Positions 17,493-27,852 of a DNA stretch of 37,405 nt are shown piece after piece (position 1 is the first letter of the stretch; the number at the start of each line of letters is the position of its first letter). The notes under the pieces are model-generated. The model was not told the origin of the DNA. It searched no databases and worked only from the letters and a program-made list of their open reading frames with translations. The position numbers were made by a program, and so were the translations under genes. The DNA lies in the NCBI GenBank assembly GCA_001642415.1, contig LTDK01000091.1, positions 1 through 37,405 of the forward strand. The letters run 5' to 3'. The stretch comes from Nematocida ironsii (taxonomy: Eukaryota; Microsporidia).

Positions 17493-19643
17493 TTAAGCAA
17501 ATTTAAGAATATTTTCTATTCTGATAAATGTCCAAAACTTCCCATTTGGATTTTTTTGTATATACTTTTTATAGCATTCTATATTACTTGTTTCATTGCT
17601 GTTTTTATATTCTGTACTACCTGGATCAAAACCAACACTGAAGAGGTTCAGATTTGCAAGATCTCGCATGTTTCTGTTAAACAAAATAATCTTATATATA
17701 TCTATTGTTACTGAAGGTACTAGGGATACCATATTTAAGGTTGTTACCCAGTTGTTTTTTGCATATTTCATAATTTGGTCTGAAAGAATGTTCATTATCG
17801 CGCTTTCTTTGAAGACATTATTAAGAGAGTTCTTTAAAGTTATTGTGTTAATGGTTCTTATATCCAAGAATGGAAATTTAATGCACTGTAGGCTTTCAAG
17901 TAATAGAGCTTCTGTAACTACTGTGGTTTGGGGCATAGTATTAATATCAAGCCAGTATTGTAAATCATTTAGAATGAACTCTATTCCAATTGAATTTAAC
18001 CCGAAATAATCTATGTTATTTACAAATTCAATTCGAATAGTGTGCTTTTTCCACTCTCTAGGTTCTATTTTATGCAGCTCTAGGTCACTGTATAGCTTAC
18101 TGTCTATATCAATATTGGTAAAATAGATACAGCTACCAACTTCTTTGTTCCTATTCACTATATCTAAATATTCATCCAACACATTCTTTTCTGTGCTTTC
18201 TGGGATTAAGTACATAATGTTTTGTTTAATTCTATCCAAGTCATTTACTTTAAACTTTTCTGTGTATGAGTAGAAAATATTCCGCATAGTTAATTTTTTA
18301 ACCATACTCATTTTTTCGAGAAAAGAGAAGTTTGGGCAGCCAGTGAAAACTATGTTTCTGAGTGAAAATAAAGCTACATTTCCAAAATCCTTTAGGTTGT
18401 TCAGAGCATATGTATCCATGAAATCAATGTTTGAAATAGATATTTCATATAGATTGTGGCAGGAGCTTAATCCAGCAAGTGCCCAGTTTACATTGTCATT
18501 ATCAATGCCAAACAAAAGTAGTCTTTCCAGATTCTTTGGCAGTGATGCGATGTCGTCAGTGCCGTCAGAGTTTAAAATTGTTCCTCTGAAAAGAGAAAGC
18601 TCTTTCAAATTACTAAAATCTTTTAATGTGTTAAGCGTGTTTGTGTGAATAACCGTTCTAGAGATTATAAGCTTTTTTACTATTTTGAATATTTGAAATT
18701 CATTGAATATGTTTTTACTAAATTGAAAGTCAAACTGTAATAGAGACAAAGAAATATTAGAAATATTGTTCGGGTTATAATAAGTAAGCATTGCATGCAC
18801 AACAAATGGATTATACATCAGATTTTGTGGGTAGAAAAAAGTAACACGATCAATAGGGTCTAAACTGCTGGCATCTATGTCTATAGACCTTCCTTCTTTG
18901 CATGCCTGCAGCACCTCCCATAGTGTTATTTTTTCTACTACATTTATACTGGACAATCTAAAATTTTCAAGAACAACTGTGTTTCTGTTCATAAGAAGTG
19001 CATTAATAATATAAATGTCATTATAAATTTTTTGAGTTTTTGAAGCCAGGCTTGGATTTCTTTTAACTATACACTCTAACATTTCTATCAACTCCTCTTC
19101 AGGGCTACGCATAGGAACTGGTACCAATTCCTGCGAATTATTTTCCATTGGATTTGAACTTGTTTTATTTTCTATATCTGAAATCTCACTTTCTCTTTTT
19201 ATAAGCTCGTTTGAATCATTATATTTTGTAAATACGGGCTCTGTGTTAGGTACATTTTCTGTGGAAATCTCTGTTTCTGTAGTAACAAAAATAGATGGTA
19301 TGGTTTCTCTTACTGGCTGTTCTTGCTCCTTTACATTTAATAAAGTCTCTGTGTTTAAATTTGTATGTGGTGCCATATGTTCTGTATTCAACGCACTTCT
19401 ATTTAAAATACTCTGTGTGCTTGTACTTGGTCTTTCAGGACTTCTTTCTGGGCTTGCAGAGCTTTCTTCCTCTACATCTTTTATCTCTAGACACGCCTCA
19501 TATTTCGTCTCTAGCACTGGATTATTAACATCTCTATTCTCAACTTCTAGACTATTTTCCTTTGTTGCAAATATTATTCCTATCCCTGCTAGGCAAACAA
19601 GTATGTACAGTATTAAAAAGATTCTCACGCTCTTCTTCTCCAT
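17493..19643 (-). CDS. Family B LRR membrane protein B3 (716 aa)
   Basis: It has the same plan as B2: hydrophobic anchor (about 7-26), a long Ser/Thr/Pro/Glu-rich linker (SPERSPERPSTSTQS and later Asn/Thr runs), an ELIEMLECIVKRNPSLASK helix, the TLWEVLQACKEGRSIDIDAS box and degenerate LRRs (PKNLERLLLFGI, HNLYEISISNIDFM, VALFSLRNIVF, PNFSFLEKMSMVKKLTM). The C-terminal MRDLANLNLFSV strand is present, but the tail ends in ENILKFA without the GYS ending. The frame is open to 19685. I take the Met at 19643 because it follows the TCTAAGATTTTTAAATTTTTC leader and aligns with B1, B2 and B4. It is the closest relative of B2. Confidence 0.9.
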   Translation of the reverse strand: MEKKSVRIFLILYILVCLAGIGIIFATKENSLEVENRDVNNPVLETKYEACLEIKDVEEESSASPERSPERPSTSTQSILNRSALNTEHMAPHTNLNTETLLNVKEQEQPVRETIPSIFVTTETEISTENVPNTEPVFTKYNDSNELIKRESEISDIENKTSSNPMENNSQELVPVPMRSPEEELIEMLECIVKRNPSLASKTQKIYNDIYIINALLMNRNTVVLENFRLSSINVVEKITLWEVLQACKEGRSIDIDASSLDPIDRVTFFYPQNLMYNPFVVHAMLTYYNPNNISNISLSLLQFDFQFSKNIFNEFQIFKIVKKLIISRTVIHTNTLNTLKDFSNLKELSLFRGTILNSDGTDDIASLPKNLERLLLFGIDNDNVNWALAGLSSCHNLYEISISNIDFMDTYALNNLKDFGNVALFSLRNIVFTGCPNFSFLEKMSMVKKLTMRNIFYSYTEKFKVNDLDRIKQNIMYLIPESTEKNVLDEYLDIVNRNKEVGSCIYFTNIDIDSKLYSDLELHKIEPREWKKHTIRIEFVNNIDYFGLNSIGIEFILNDLQYWLDINTMPQTTVVTEALLLESLQCIKFPFLDIRTINTITLKNSLNNVFKESAIMNILSDQIMKYAKNNWVTTLNMVSLVPSVTIDIYKIILFNRNMRDLANLNLFSVGFDPGSTEYKNSNETSNIECYKKYIQKNPNGKFWTFIRIENILKFA

Positions 19644-19670
19644 GAAAAATTTAAAAATCTTAGATATATA
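19644..19670 (-). promoter_or_regulatory. Start-proximal leader motif of B3
   Basis: On the minus strand TATATCTAAGATTTTTAAATTTTTC ends at the ATG, nearly identical to the B2 leader. It argues for the internal Met rather than the first Met of the open frame. Confidence 0.6.
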
Positions 19671-20299
19671 TCTATATTTTTGCATCTGATATAAGATAAA
19701 AATAGAACAAGACTTTTTCTAATTATTTTTCTATATAAATATAAAATTATTAAACATAAATAGCATAATTTCGGGTTATACCAGGAGCGCACTGTATTAC
19801 ATACCTTTTGGTATACACTATACACCCTGAAAATTCAATTCAATCTGTGCAATTGTTGAATACACATTAAATGTGATCGGCTACTTGCTAATTACTTATC
19901 TTAAATCTACAGATAATGGTATATATGTCTGTAATTTGGCAGTCATAAGTTTCTAGCTGTTTCATGTCTTTTTCTTTATTCACTGCTTCATACTTCTATA
20001 TACTATGAGTGCGCCTTTTCTTTTTATATAGCTTGTAGTATATTTTTCTTTATTATGTATTCTTTGAATATACTCCCCAACAAATATAGTATAACTTTAC
20101 AATATAACTCAAATAATAAGTGTATGCCCAAACTTGAGTGTTTATTATTCTTATACACGTTTTTATTTAAATTCTAAAAATTATTGTAGCTATTTATTCA
20201 TAAAATGGCGGATTTGCTACTAGGAACGAAAGAGCGCCTTAGTTGTATTCTTAATTGAATACATGAAGTTAAATATAGGCATGCACCCTATCTGTTTTG
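19671..20299. other. Spacer between B3 and B4
   Basis: About 630 AT-rich bases. A minus-strand copy of the CCCGAAAT motif lies at 19768-19780. A degenerate ATAACTCAAAT copy sits near 20103 beside the TAACTTTACAATAT tract shared with the B2-B3 spacer. The TATTTATTCATAAAA tract near 20193 matches the other 3' spacers. I see no gene. Confidence 0.5.
19768..19780 (-). promoter_or_regulatory. ATAACCCGAAAT motif, minus-strand copy upstream of B3
   Basis: This copy points the same way as the adjacent gene and lies about 125 bases upstream of the B3 start, so here it could work as an upstream promoter element. Most other copies point the opposite way. Confidence 0.5.
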
Positions 20300-22474
20300 T
20301 TACGAATACCCTGTAATTTCAAGAGTACTTCCATTTTTGACAAATGTGCATAGTTCAAAATAAAACGAGCTAGTGTTAGCTTGGATATATTCTTTGTAAT
20401 ACTTCATAGCACTTTCTTCATCCAGGGTCGTAGGCTTAGCATTAGTTAATACAAATTCAATGTTGATTAGATCCACCCCATATAGATCTGGCATGCTATT
20501 GTTAAACATAACAATCTTATACAGGTCTATTGCGGTTGAAGGCACTAATGACATTAGTTTTAGATTTTTTATCTTGTTGTTCTTTGCATACTTCATAATT
20601 TTGTCTGAAAGAATGTCCATTATTGCATTTTTCTTGAATATATTAAGAGAATTCAATAGATATATTTTTTCAATAGTTTTAGTCTGTAAAAATGGGAAAG
20701 CAATATTGCGGATATATTCTAGCATCATTGCCATAGGAATTGTAGTGCATGACTTGGCGTTAATATCAAGCTGGCAGTGAGTGCTGTTTAGACTGAATTC
20801 TAATTGAATTGAATCTACCCTGCCATGGTCTATGTTATTTGCAAATGTAATACATATATTGTGCCTCTGGCCCTTTACTGGCTCTATTTTATCCAGCCCT
20901 AGATCATTGTATAGCTTATTATCTACACAAAGATCTGTAAGAGAGATGCACTTTCCAACTTCACTGTTTCTTTTTATTATATTTTCATATTCTTCAGGTA
21001 TTTTGCTGCTCAAATATCCTAAATCTAAGTTTACATAGTTATAATTCTGTTTAATTACATTTAAGTCTTCTATTTTAAATTTTTCTATATATGAGTAGAA
21101 AATATTCCTCATAGTTAATGTTTTTAGAGCCTGCATTCTTTTAAGAAAGAAAAAGTCGGGGCAGCCGTCGAACATTATATTCTTCAAAGTGAGCGAAGTT
21201 ATATTCATATGGTTCGATATAGAGTTTAGACCCATTGTATCCATAAAATCAATGCCTATTATATCTAAACTTTTAAGATTATTACATGAGTTTAATCCAA
21301 TAAGTATCAAATTTGCATGGTAGTTGTTAATATAATGTATTTTGAGACTTTCTAAATTAGGCAAATGCATGTGCAGAATAGTATTATTAGAGTATATGAC
21401 TGTGTCTGTTTCAAAGGAAATTTCTTTTAAATTAGTAAGCCCACATAATGTGTTTAATGCGCTGGTGCAAATTTTCACATTAGATATCGTGAGCTTCTGT
21501 ATTATTTTAAACACTTGAAAGTCGTTGAATATATTCTTATTGGGCAAAAAGTCAAACTGAAATAGCGTTAAACAAATATCAGAAAGCTTGTTTGGATCAT
21601 AGAGTGTAAGCAATGCATGCACAACAAGTGGAATATATATTAAATTAGGAGGATACAAAAGAGTGACTCGAAGAATAGGATCCGCACAGTTGTTATTTAT
21701 GTCTATATGAACTCCTTCATCACATGCCTGCAACACCTCCCATAGAGTTTTGTTTTCTATTTTACCTGTGACTCTGAATATTTTGGCTACATTTCTATCT
21801 TTGTTTGTAAAAATTGAATGAATAAGTTTGAAATCATTAGAATGAACCAGCTTGGGCAGATATGTATGTTTTATAGCAATACTCTCAAGCACTTTCATCA
21901 GCCGTATTTTTTCTAAATTAGAGGAATAGTCTGATAATGATTCTTGTGAATTACTTATTACTGAATTTTTATTCATCATTTCTCTACCTTTTTTTTCTAT
22001 AAATTCCTCTGAGAACGTGTATTTTGTAGACACTGGATGCATGTTAGGTGCATTTTTTATATGTAGCTCTGGCTCTGTTTTATAGGCAGTTGAGAGAGTG
22101 TCTTCTGTATCCAATGGAGTATTTATACATAATAAACTAGTAGATGCTAGATTTTCTGTTTGAAGTGTCTTTCTTTCTGTGTCTATAGTAGTATTTTCAC
22201 TAGAGTAAATCTGGTTTGGTTTTGTAAAAGTAGCTAATCTTATATCTGTATTTTTATTTTCATTTTTAAATCTAGCAATGTTGGTACTATCCTCTTCATC
22301 AATCTCATCTGATGATTTAGAGCTGGTATACACGCTTTCAAGGCTCTCTATGTTTTTATTTTCTTTTATATTAATATGTCTCTCTGGATTCATTATAACT
22401 AATATAGATTCCACTGCTGAAAAAGTAAGTATACCCAGCAGTAGTGTTGTTCTTATTATGCTCTTTTTTCTCAT
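20300..22474 (-). CDS. Family B LRR membrane protein B4 (724 aa)
   Basis: It starts with a short basic MRKKS and a hydrophobic segment about 9-28. The linker is rich in Ser/Asn/Thr/Glu. The TLWEVLQACDEGVHIDIN box is present but diverged from the KEGRSIDIDAS of B2 and B3. LRR-like strands follow (PNLESLKIHYI, NNLKSLDIIGIDFM, ITSLTLKNIMF, PDFFFLKRMQALKTLTM), then the conserved IFYSYIEKFK element and a C-terminal MPDLYGVDLINI strand. The tail LEITGYS matches B2. The TTTTTAATG leader lies directly before the ATG, with CTAAGAC about 15 bases upstream. Lead gene of the three-gene tandem array. Confidence 0.9.
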   Translation of the reverse strand: MRKKSIIRTTLLLGILTFSAVESILVIMNPERHINIKENKNIESLESVYTSSKSSDEIDEEDSTNIARFKNENKNTDIRLATFTKPNQIYSSENTTIDTERKTLQTENLASTSLLCINTPLDTEDTLSTAYKTEPELHIKNAPNMHPVSTKYTFSEEFIEKKGREMMNKNSVISNSQESLSDYSSNLEKIRLMKVLESIAIKHTYLPKLVHSNDFKLIHSIFTNKDRNVAKIFRVTGKIENKTLWEVLQACDEGVHIDINNNCADPILRVTLLYPPNLIYIPLVVHALLTLYDPNKLSDICLTLFQFDFLPNKNIFNDFQVFKIIQKLTISNVKICTSALNTLCGLTNLKEISFETDTVIYSNNTILHMHLPNLESLKIHYINNYHANLILIGLNSCNNLKSLDIIGIDFMDTMGLNSISNHMNITSLTLKNIMFDGCPDFFFLKRMQALKTLTMRNIFYSYIEKFKIEDLNVIKQNYNYVNLDLGYLSSKIPEEYENIIKRNSEVGKCISLTDLCVDNKLYNDLGLDKIEPVKGQRHNICITFANNIDHGRVDSIQLEFSLNSTHCQLDINAKSCTTIPMAMMLEYIRNIAFPFLQTKTIEKIYLLNSLNIFKKNAIMDILSDKIMKYAKNNKIKNLKLMSLVPSTAIDLYKIVMFNNSMPDLYGVDLINIEFVLTNAKPTTLDEESAMKYYKEYIQANTSSFYFELCTFVKNGSTLEITGYS

Positions 22475-22498
22475 TAAAAATTAAAATGTCTTAGCTAT
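22475..22498 (-). promoter_or_regulatory. Start-proximal leader motif of B4
   Basis: On the minus strand TAGCTAAGACATTTTAATTTTTAATG reaches the start codon, the same arrangement as in B2 and B3 with one or two changes. Confidence 0.55.
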
Positions 22499-23131
22499 TT
22501 ATATTTTTATAAAAACCCAAAATTTAAGATGGCTTCTTGATATTTTCTGATTATTTGTTATAATCACGCATGTGCAAATAACTAAACCTCCTAAAGCATG
22601 CAGATATATGGCTAGTGCAATTCCAGCTATAGTGTTTCATGTCATTCTCTAGGTATTTGGGGTGTTTTATAACCAGAATTTTATGATTATTCAAATTATA
22701 TCAAATTAGATATACTGTATAATAGTTATTGAATCCAAAGATTTAAAGAATATGGCTTCAGATTATATAACCCGAATAACCCTAAATGTAATATTTGTGA
22801 ATGTAATCTGTCTACACCATTGTGCCTCATCTGTTTTATTCTCTCTTCTTTTATTTTTATTTTTCTCTTCTCTTCTATTTCTAATTTATTTTATTATTAT
22901 AAAAGAGAAATAAATACAATTTGTATACTATTGTTATTTTATTTTTATTCTTACATACACTTTATTTTAAATACATTTATGTTCTATTTATTCATTTATA
23001 GAAAGCATCATGCAACATGTAATAAATAATAACAAATGATAAAAAATAAAACACACATTTCAAATGGCATTGGAAACAGATTGCATATTAGCAATATAAA
23101 GACACTTAAAGGATTCTTTATTTATTTTATA
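22499..23131. other. Spacer between B4 and A4
   Basis: About 630 bases. It contains a double CCCG motif (ATAACCCGAATAACCCTAAA at 22767-22786), a long pyrimidine-rich tract (about 22840-22890, TTTTATTTTTCTCTTCTC type) and the TCTATTTATTCATTTATAG tract shared with the other spacers. No ORF is supported. Confidence 0.5.
22767..22786 (+). promoter_or_regulatory. ATAACCCGAA / TAACCCTAAA double motif
   Basis: Two adjacent 10-base copies, the second with one change. The arrangement parallels the tandem copy at 8931-8952, with the same 10-base period. Confidence 0.45.
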
Positions 23132-26035
23132 TTATATATACCCTAGTGTTTTATATGCAGTTAATCTGCCTAAGGTTTTATTTCTACTTAAAGAAGTACA
23201 TGGAGCATACTTTTCAAATAATTCTTTTAGAGTATTATATTTTATCTGACTTTTCGGATTATTACCGTCAATTAATGCGTATTCTATTCTTTTTAGAGAA
23301 CTTAAAGCATTAGAAAGCTGGTCCTTGGAAAACTTTGAAAATATAATAGTCTCCACTCTATTAGACATGGAGGTACAGTCTATAGAAGTATAAATGGGCA
23401 TAACAAGATAAATCAGCAATTTGTACTTGCTGCATAGATAGACAAACCAGCACATATACACATCACTAATAGTATAACCACATGAAAGAACCACATATTT
23501 ATCTAGTGCATAAAAAATACTTCCTAATGTATTAGCTGGGCTATTTTCAATCGGGGCTTTAAATTCATTTGGATCAAGATACTCAATTGCTAAAAAATCT
23601 TTATGTAGCTCATCTATTATATTCAAAAAAACCCAATCCCCAGTAAGGTTATAAAATATATTTCTATCCCTTCCATACACCCGTAGCAAAGATATAAAAG
23701 ACTTAATAACCATGCCTTCTGGTAGATTGAGTGCATTTATTGAGTTAAATATCAGCTCTATATCTTTAGAAAATAGCTCCTCTTTAGAAACAGTGTCTAC
23801 ATCATACTCAAGCCAGGGATAGTACTGTCGATACTTCTCATTATATACGCAGCCCTTTAAAATCAACTTTCTTACATTGGGATCTTCCAGAGGAACACTC
23901 CTTATAAGATTGAAAGTGAATCTTACCATAGGATTCTGGCAGTCTAAAGCTTTTCCATTTGAGTGAATTAAAAACATTTCAACAATACAGGACTTTTTCT
24001 CTATATTTTCTAGGTCGCCATATAGAAGTAAGCAAGTTGGATTATTATACCAGCTGCATATGTCAGACGGCATTTGGCTAGCGAAATCATAGTATTTACC
24101 CATTGCGCGCGATAGTTGTGTTAGTTTAACGCTTGCATACTGAAGGACAAGGCACTCCATATATGTGTTAGCATTGCTGTGTTTTTCTTTCATCTGTATT
24201 AATTTACTTTCTAGCTCAGTAGTATAACAGTTCACGCTTACTGTAGTAAAAGCCTCTGGGTACATGCACCCTATTTCTAAAGTTATTTCCCCTTTCATAT
24301 TGTTAAATGTATAAAGAAGCTCAATTGGGTCTTTTTTGGTCACAAATAACTCCTTATAACCCAAACTGCTTTGCATTATCTCAAACTCTCTCCAATCAAC
24401 ATTTACATTCTTATTCTTTGATAGGTACTCAAATGCTTTCTGCAGAAGGCTTTTTATCTTTGAACATTCAACGCCACTTGACTCTTCATCATTGCAAATG
24501 TTCTCTAGGCAGGTAATTGCAGTTTCTATGTCTGCATTGTGCCCAGTGATTTCGGATATGACATATAACATGTTAGTTACTCCCGGCACAATTTCATTAT
24601 TGTTTTTTCTTGAATACTTAATCCTTTTGCAAGGCAGGTCAGAGACCACTCTAGACCAGTTTCGTTGCATAAGATAGTCGATTTCTATAGTTGGTGCATT
24701 GTATTTCCTAAAGAAGTTCTGTAGATCCTTGGATGCTCCTGGTATGTGATCTGTAGTATATTTCTTTGTTACTGGGTCAAACACAAAGCAGCAGAACAGG
24801 CTGAGAAGAACGGTTTCCATAATATTTGGATAATAAAGGTCTCTGTCTGTTTCTAAAGTGCCTTTGCTTCGGTAGTATGGAGGTGTGTGTATGTATCTAG
24901 ATGGCTGCATGCCACTCATAAAAGGTATGCACATGCACATCTTTCCAGCTTCTTTAAGCTTAGAGATGTCTGCAATATAGTTTAGACTCGACTGTAATGA
25001 TGTTTTCTTAATGAATAGGCTGTTAAATACTTCCTGTGCTTTGTCTTCTGCCTCTATGCACGGATTCCCGCTCTCATCACTACTTGGGATTTGCTCAGTC
25101 AGCAGTTCATACACAGCTCTTACGAACTTTTCATATATCTCTACGGTGTCTATGTACTCAAAGAAGTATGACTGAATAAGAAATTTTGGACTATTTAAAA
25201 AGTTGCCTGTTAAAAACTCTTTATAAGTATTAGGCATCGAGAACTCTTCTGGTACCTCTAGGAAGGAAAGTGATTTAGTATTATTAAGGCTGCTGAAGAA
25301 ATTTACTAATTCTTCTGTTTTCTTCTGATACACCGAGCCCGTAACTCTCCCATCTTCTGTTTTATCTTCTATAGCCATACTCAAGTTAATATGGAATCTA
25401 CCTTCTGCACCTTTCTTCTTTAGGACAAGTATTTTATTCCCAGTATTTCTGCTTTCATTTACTATTTTAATTGGAATGCTCACCCCTTCTGTGAGAAGAA
25501 AAAGGGCAGCTAGAGTATATAAACTATCTGGTCGGTCTCTGTGCTCTCTCAGAAACCGCGTGAATGAGTCAGAGCTGTCTGACTCAATGGATAAGTGCTC
25601 GCCTTCTGTAGGGAACATAGTAATCATCTGCTGAGTAAATTGCCATAAATATTCACTTTTCTTGTCATCTTCACTAGTGCATGCAATGCCATTTAATGGC
25701 TTCCTAGTGCACGTACCAATATGGTTACTATCAGTTGGCCTATTGCTTCTGTTTAGATTGTACTTTATATCAGCATCAGATAGATACATCCGCATGTTCT
25801 GCATGTATTTACAGCGATCCAATAAATATCCCCGTAGAGGATATAGTGGTCCTTCTGGATGAATCGCTAGATGCCCATCCCCCAATCTCATTTCCTGTAT
25901 CTTTTCTGCATTTTCTAGCTCTATTTGTGCGTATAGACTCTTTATTATGCATAGAAACACCATAATATATCTTTTTTTTGAAAGAACGGATTCTTCTTTT
26001 TGGTTTCTCCTGAGCAAGGTACTATACTCTTTCAT
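23132..26035 (-). CDS. Family A membrane or secreted protein A4 (967 aa)
   Basis: The longest intact family member apart from A5, and a good reference for the family. A basic N terminus is followed by a hydrophobic segment (about 23-36, IMVFLCIIKSLYA) that looks cleavable after LYA. Then come HPEGPLYP (59-66), LLTEGVSIPI, a KKTEELVNFFSS segment, FLTGNFLNSPKFLIQSYFFEYI, VYELLTEQIPSS, DHIPGASKDLQNFFRKYNAP, WSRVVSD, VRFTFNLIRSVPLED and YNEKYRQYYPWLEYD. A C-terminal region of about 230 residues follows with alternating hydrophobic helices and a LFEKYAP end. It is closest to pseudogene A2. A TATCTAAGATAT leader lies 26-40 bases upstream of the start. Confidence 0.9.
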   Translation of the reverse strand: MKEYSTLLRRNQKEESVLSKKRYIMVFLCIIKSLYAQIELENAEKIQEMRLGDGHLAIHPEGPLYPLRGYLLDRCKYMQNMRMYLSDADIKYNLNRSNRPTDSNHIGTCTRKPLNGIACTSEDDKKSEYLWQFTQQMITMFPTEGEHLSIESDSSDSFTRFLREHRDRPDSLYTLAALFLLTEGVSIPIKIVNESRNTGNKILVLKKKGAEGRFHINLSMAIEDKTEDGRVTGSVYQKKTEELVNFFSSLNNTKSLSFLEVPEEFSMPNTYKEFLTGNFLNSPKFLIQSYFFEYIDTVEIYEKFVRAVYELLTEQIPSSDESGNPCIEAEDKAQEVFNSLFIKKTSLQSSLNYIADISKLKEAGKMCMCIPFMSGMQPSRYIHTPPYYRSKGTLETDRDLYYPNIMETVLLSLFCCFVFDPVTKKYTTDHIPGASKDLQNFFRKYNAPTIEIDYLMQRNWSRVVSDLPCKRIKYSRKNNNEIVPGVTNMLYVISEITGHNADIETAITCLENICNDEESSGVECSKIKSLLQKAFEYLSKNKNVNVDWREFEIMQSSLGYKELFVTKKDPIELLYTFNNMKGEITLEIGCMYPEAFTTVSVNCYTTELESKLIQMKEKHSNANTYMECLVLQYASVKLTQLSRAMGKYYDFASQMPSDICSWYNNPTCLLLYGDLENIEKKSCIVEMFLIHSNGKALDCQNPMVRFTFNLIRSVPLEDPNVRKLILKGCVYNEKYRQYYPWLEYDVDTVSKEELFSKDIELIFNSINALNLPEGMVIKSFISLLRVYGRDRNIFYNLTGDWVFLNIIDELHKDFLAIEYLDPNEFKAPIENSPANTLGSIFYALDKYVVLSCGYTISDVYMCWFVYLCSKYKLLIYLVMPIYTSIDCTSMSNRVETIIFSKFSKDQLSNALSSLKRIEYALIDGNNPKSQIKYNTLKELFEKYAPCTSLSRNKTLGRLTAYKTLGYI

Positions 26036-26625
26036 TTTTTGTTTTATTAAAATTATTTTTTATATCTTAGATATGAGCTTATTGTATATATTAATAGCGT
26101 ACTATTAGGTAGATTTAAACATCTCAAATCAAAGGAAATGGCAAAACTGTCGCTTAGACCTTTTCTGTATAGAAATAAATATATCTATCTCTATACAAAA
26201 ACAGTGTATTATAAGACAGAGACAAATAAGAGTAGCCTAAAAGAAATGTGATCACTAAATATTATAAAAGAATCAAACAGTCTGATAATAAAATTAATTC
26301 AGTATACTCACAAAACAGCTTGTCCTATTACAGCACCGGCAGTAGAGAAGTCTAAATGTGCAGCCACCATGCTCTACAAATCATTTAGTTTTGAATAGCA
26401 TTGTTCAAATTTTAATAAAGCCAAAAATTAAAGTAAATTATTTATTTATTAGCTGGTTTAGTACCTCCTATCATTAGAATTTCGAGTTATTCATTAGTAT
26501 AGTTCTGGCATTTGATGGTATTTTTCCCATCTATACATTAATAGCATTCTACGGCGTAATGCCGTCTTTTTTCTTTAATTTAATCCTTCTTAGCTATTTT
26601 CATTTGCTAGAGAATTCTGCATGAT
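26036..26625. other. Spacer between A4 and the small membrane protein gene
   Basis: About 590 bases. It has the A4 leader, a hairpin TGTATAGA/TCTATACA at 26166-26173 and 26190-26197, and a degenerate minus-strand CTCGAAAT motif near 26479-26490. A slightly GC-richer patch at 26310-26390 opens a + strand frame of under 40 codons. I do not call a gene. Confidence 0.45.
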
Positions 26626-27294
26626 TTAGCCTGCTTTAGAATTCTGCAGAGAAGACTCCAGAGTTTTGGCTGCTTCATCTATTTGCTTTAAGATTTTTTC
26701 ATCCTCCTTACTCTTTTCAATTTGCGTCGATTTATCTACTGTATCCTCACTTCCTATAACAGGATATACACCATCCAGTGGTGTATTATATAAACTATTT
26801 GGTATGACAACAGGCACATCAGTATTTACAGTTAGCGGGTTTTCTTCTGGCAAAGCATTTGTGGGAGTGGAAAAGTTTGCAGAGTTCATGACTGCTTTTT
26901 TTAAGTTATCTTTTGAAATTTCATAATGGTTCTTCGGTATTTTTTCTGTATCAGCTATTTTTAGTTCTCTATTCTCCTGTTGTGTGGAAGCTGCTTTTGA
27001 GGAATCTGCAGGTATAGAATCAGGACTCTTTGGTGGAACATGCACATTACTAGAGTTATTATGGCTATTTTCTGATTGCTTCTGGTTATTTATGGATTTC
27101 ATAGCTTTATCTTCAGGTTTCTCATTGTTTGTGTTAAGCATTTTTGAGTTAGCTACACTCTTCTCTTCGGGGGCTTCTTTGGATCTGTATAAAAAAACAA
27201 CACCCCCTATTGCTGTACCAATTAGCAGAACCCCTCCAATAATAAGCACAATCTTTATATATTTCCTAGACTTATTCTCGGAACTGAATGACAT
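26626..27294 (-). CDS. Single-pass membrane protein with low-complexity tail (222 aa)
   Basis: A short polar, basic N terminus (1-13) precedes a clear transmembrane helix (about 14-34, IVLIIGGVLLIGTAIGGVVFL). The rest is a hydrophilic, low-complexity tail rich in Lys, Ser, Asn, Glu and Pro, without cysteine, with a lysine/glutamate helix near the end (DEKILKQIDEAAKTLESSL). The basic residues before the helix and the single segment suggest an N-in signal anchor with the tail outside. It belongs to neither family A nor B and I recognise no homologue. It interrupts the family A run, so it may be another exported or surface protein. Confidence 0.75.
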   Translation of the reverse strand: MSFSSENKSRKYIKIVLIIGGVLLIGTAIGGVVFLYRSKEAPEEKSVANSKMLNTNNEKPEDKAMKSINNQKQSENSHNNSSNVHVPPKSPDSIPADSSKAASTQQENRELKIADTEKIPKNHYEISKDNLKKAVMNSANFSTPTNALPEENPLTVNTDVPVVIPNSLYNTPLDGVYPVIGSEDTVDKSTQIEKSKEDEKILKQIDEAAKTLESSLQNSKAG

Positions 27295-27852
27295 GGGTAT
27301 AAAGATTCTCTTTGTTAAATATTATTTTTGAAGATCAACTGATAGTTTAAAGAATATTGCATATTTAAAAAAATCAAATGTATATAGAACTTGTTGGCAA
27401 ACAGGTTTATAGTGTAGTAAGGGTTCAAATATCTGATTTGGCAACAATGCATGTGTAGGGTAGAAGGCATTGTTTGCTTAAATACATGTATTTTATAACT
27501 AAGAGAAAAATGAATATGCATAAAGGTATAAAATTCAGACTATTTTTAGGATATACAACACTCTTTATAGAATTAATAAACATGTATGTGCGCAAAATAG
27601 TATATTTAGTACGTGCTTGCGTTAATCCAAGAAGCTATAACGTATATAAATCCAAAATAACTGAAAATGCATATTTTCTATTAATAATAAAGTATAAATA
27701 GCATTATATTTGCAGCTATTATTGCATTAAATATAGAAACCAAAATAATTTATTCTATGAGAAGTAGTGGTGCTTTACTAAAAATAAATATTATTTATGG
27801 CTTACACATTATATTAATCATCAGATTTATTAAGCCAGATGCAATTACTCAG
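27295..27852. other. Spacer with an uncertain + strand ORF (27474-27701)
   Basis: About 560 bases between two minus-strand genes. A + strand frame of 75 codons, with a likelier inner Met at 27510, encodes a basic, hydrophobic peptide (HKGIKFRLFLGYTTLFIELI). Its codons are AT-rich like the spacer and no family is recognised, so I treat it as doubtful. Near the A5 stop lies a 20-base tract AAATATTATTTATGGCTTAC (27786-27805) that recurs at 33910 and 37096. Confidence 0.35.

Noticed and set aside
19625..19825. Minus-strand 66-codon ORF overlapping the start of B3
   Set aside because: It overlaps B3 in another frame, runs through spacer and has no leader; a shadow ORF.
27474..27701. + strand ORF of 75 codons in the spacer before A5
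   Set aside because: It is AT-rich like the spacer, has no leader motif and no recognisable family. Kept only as a note in the spacer entry.
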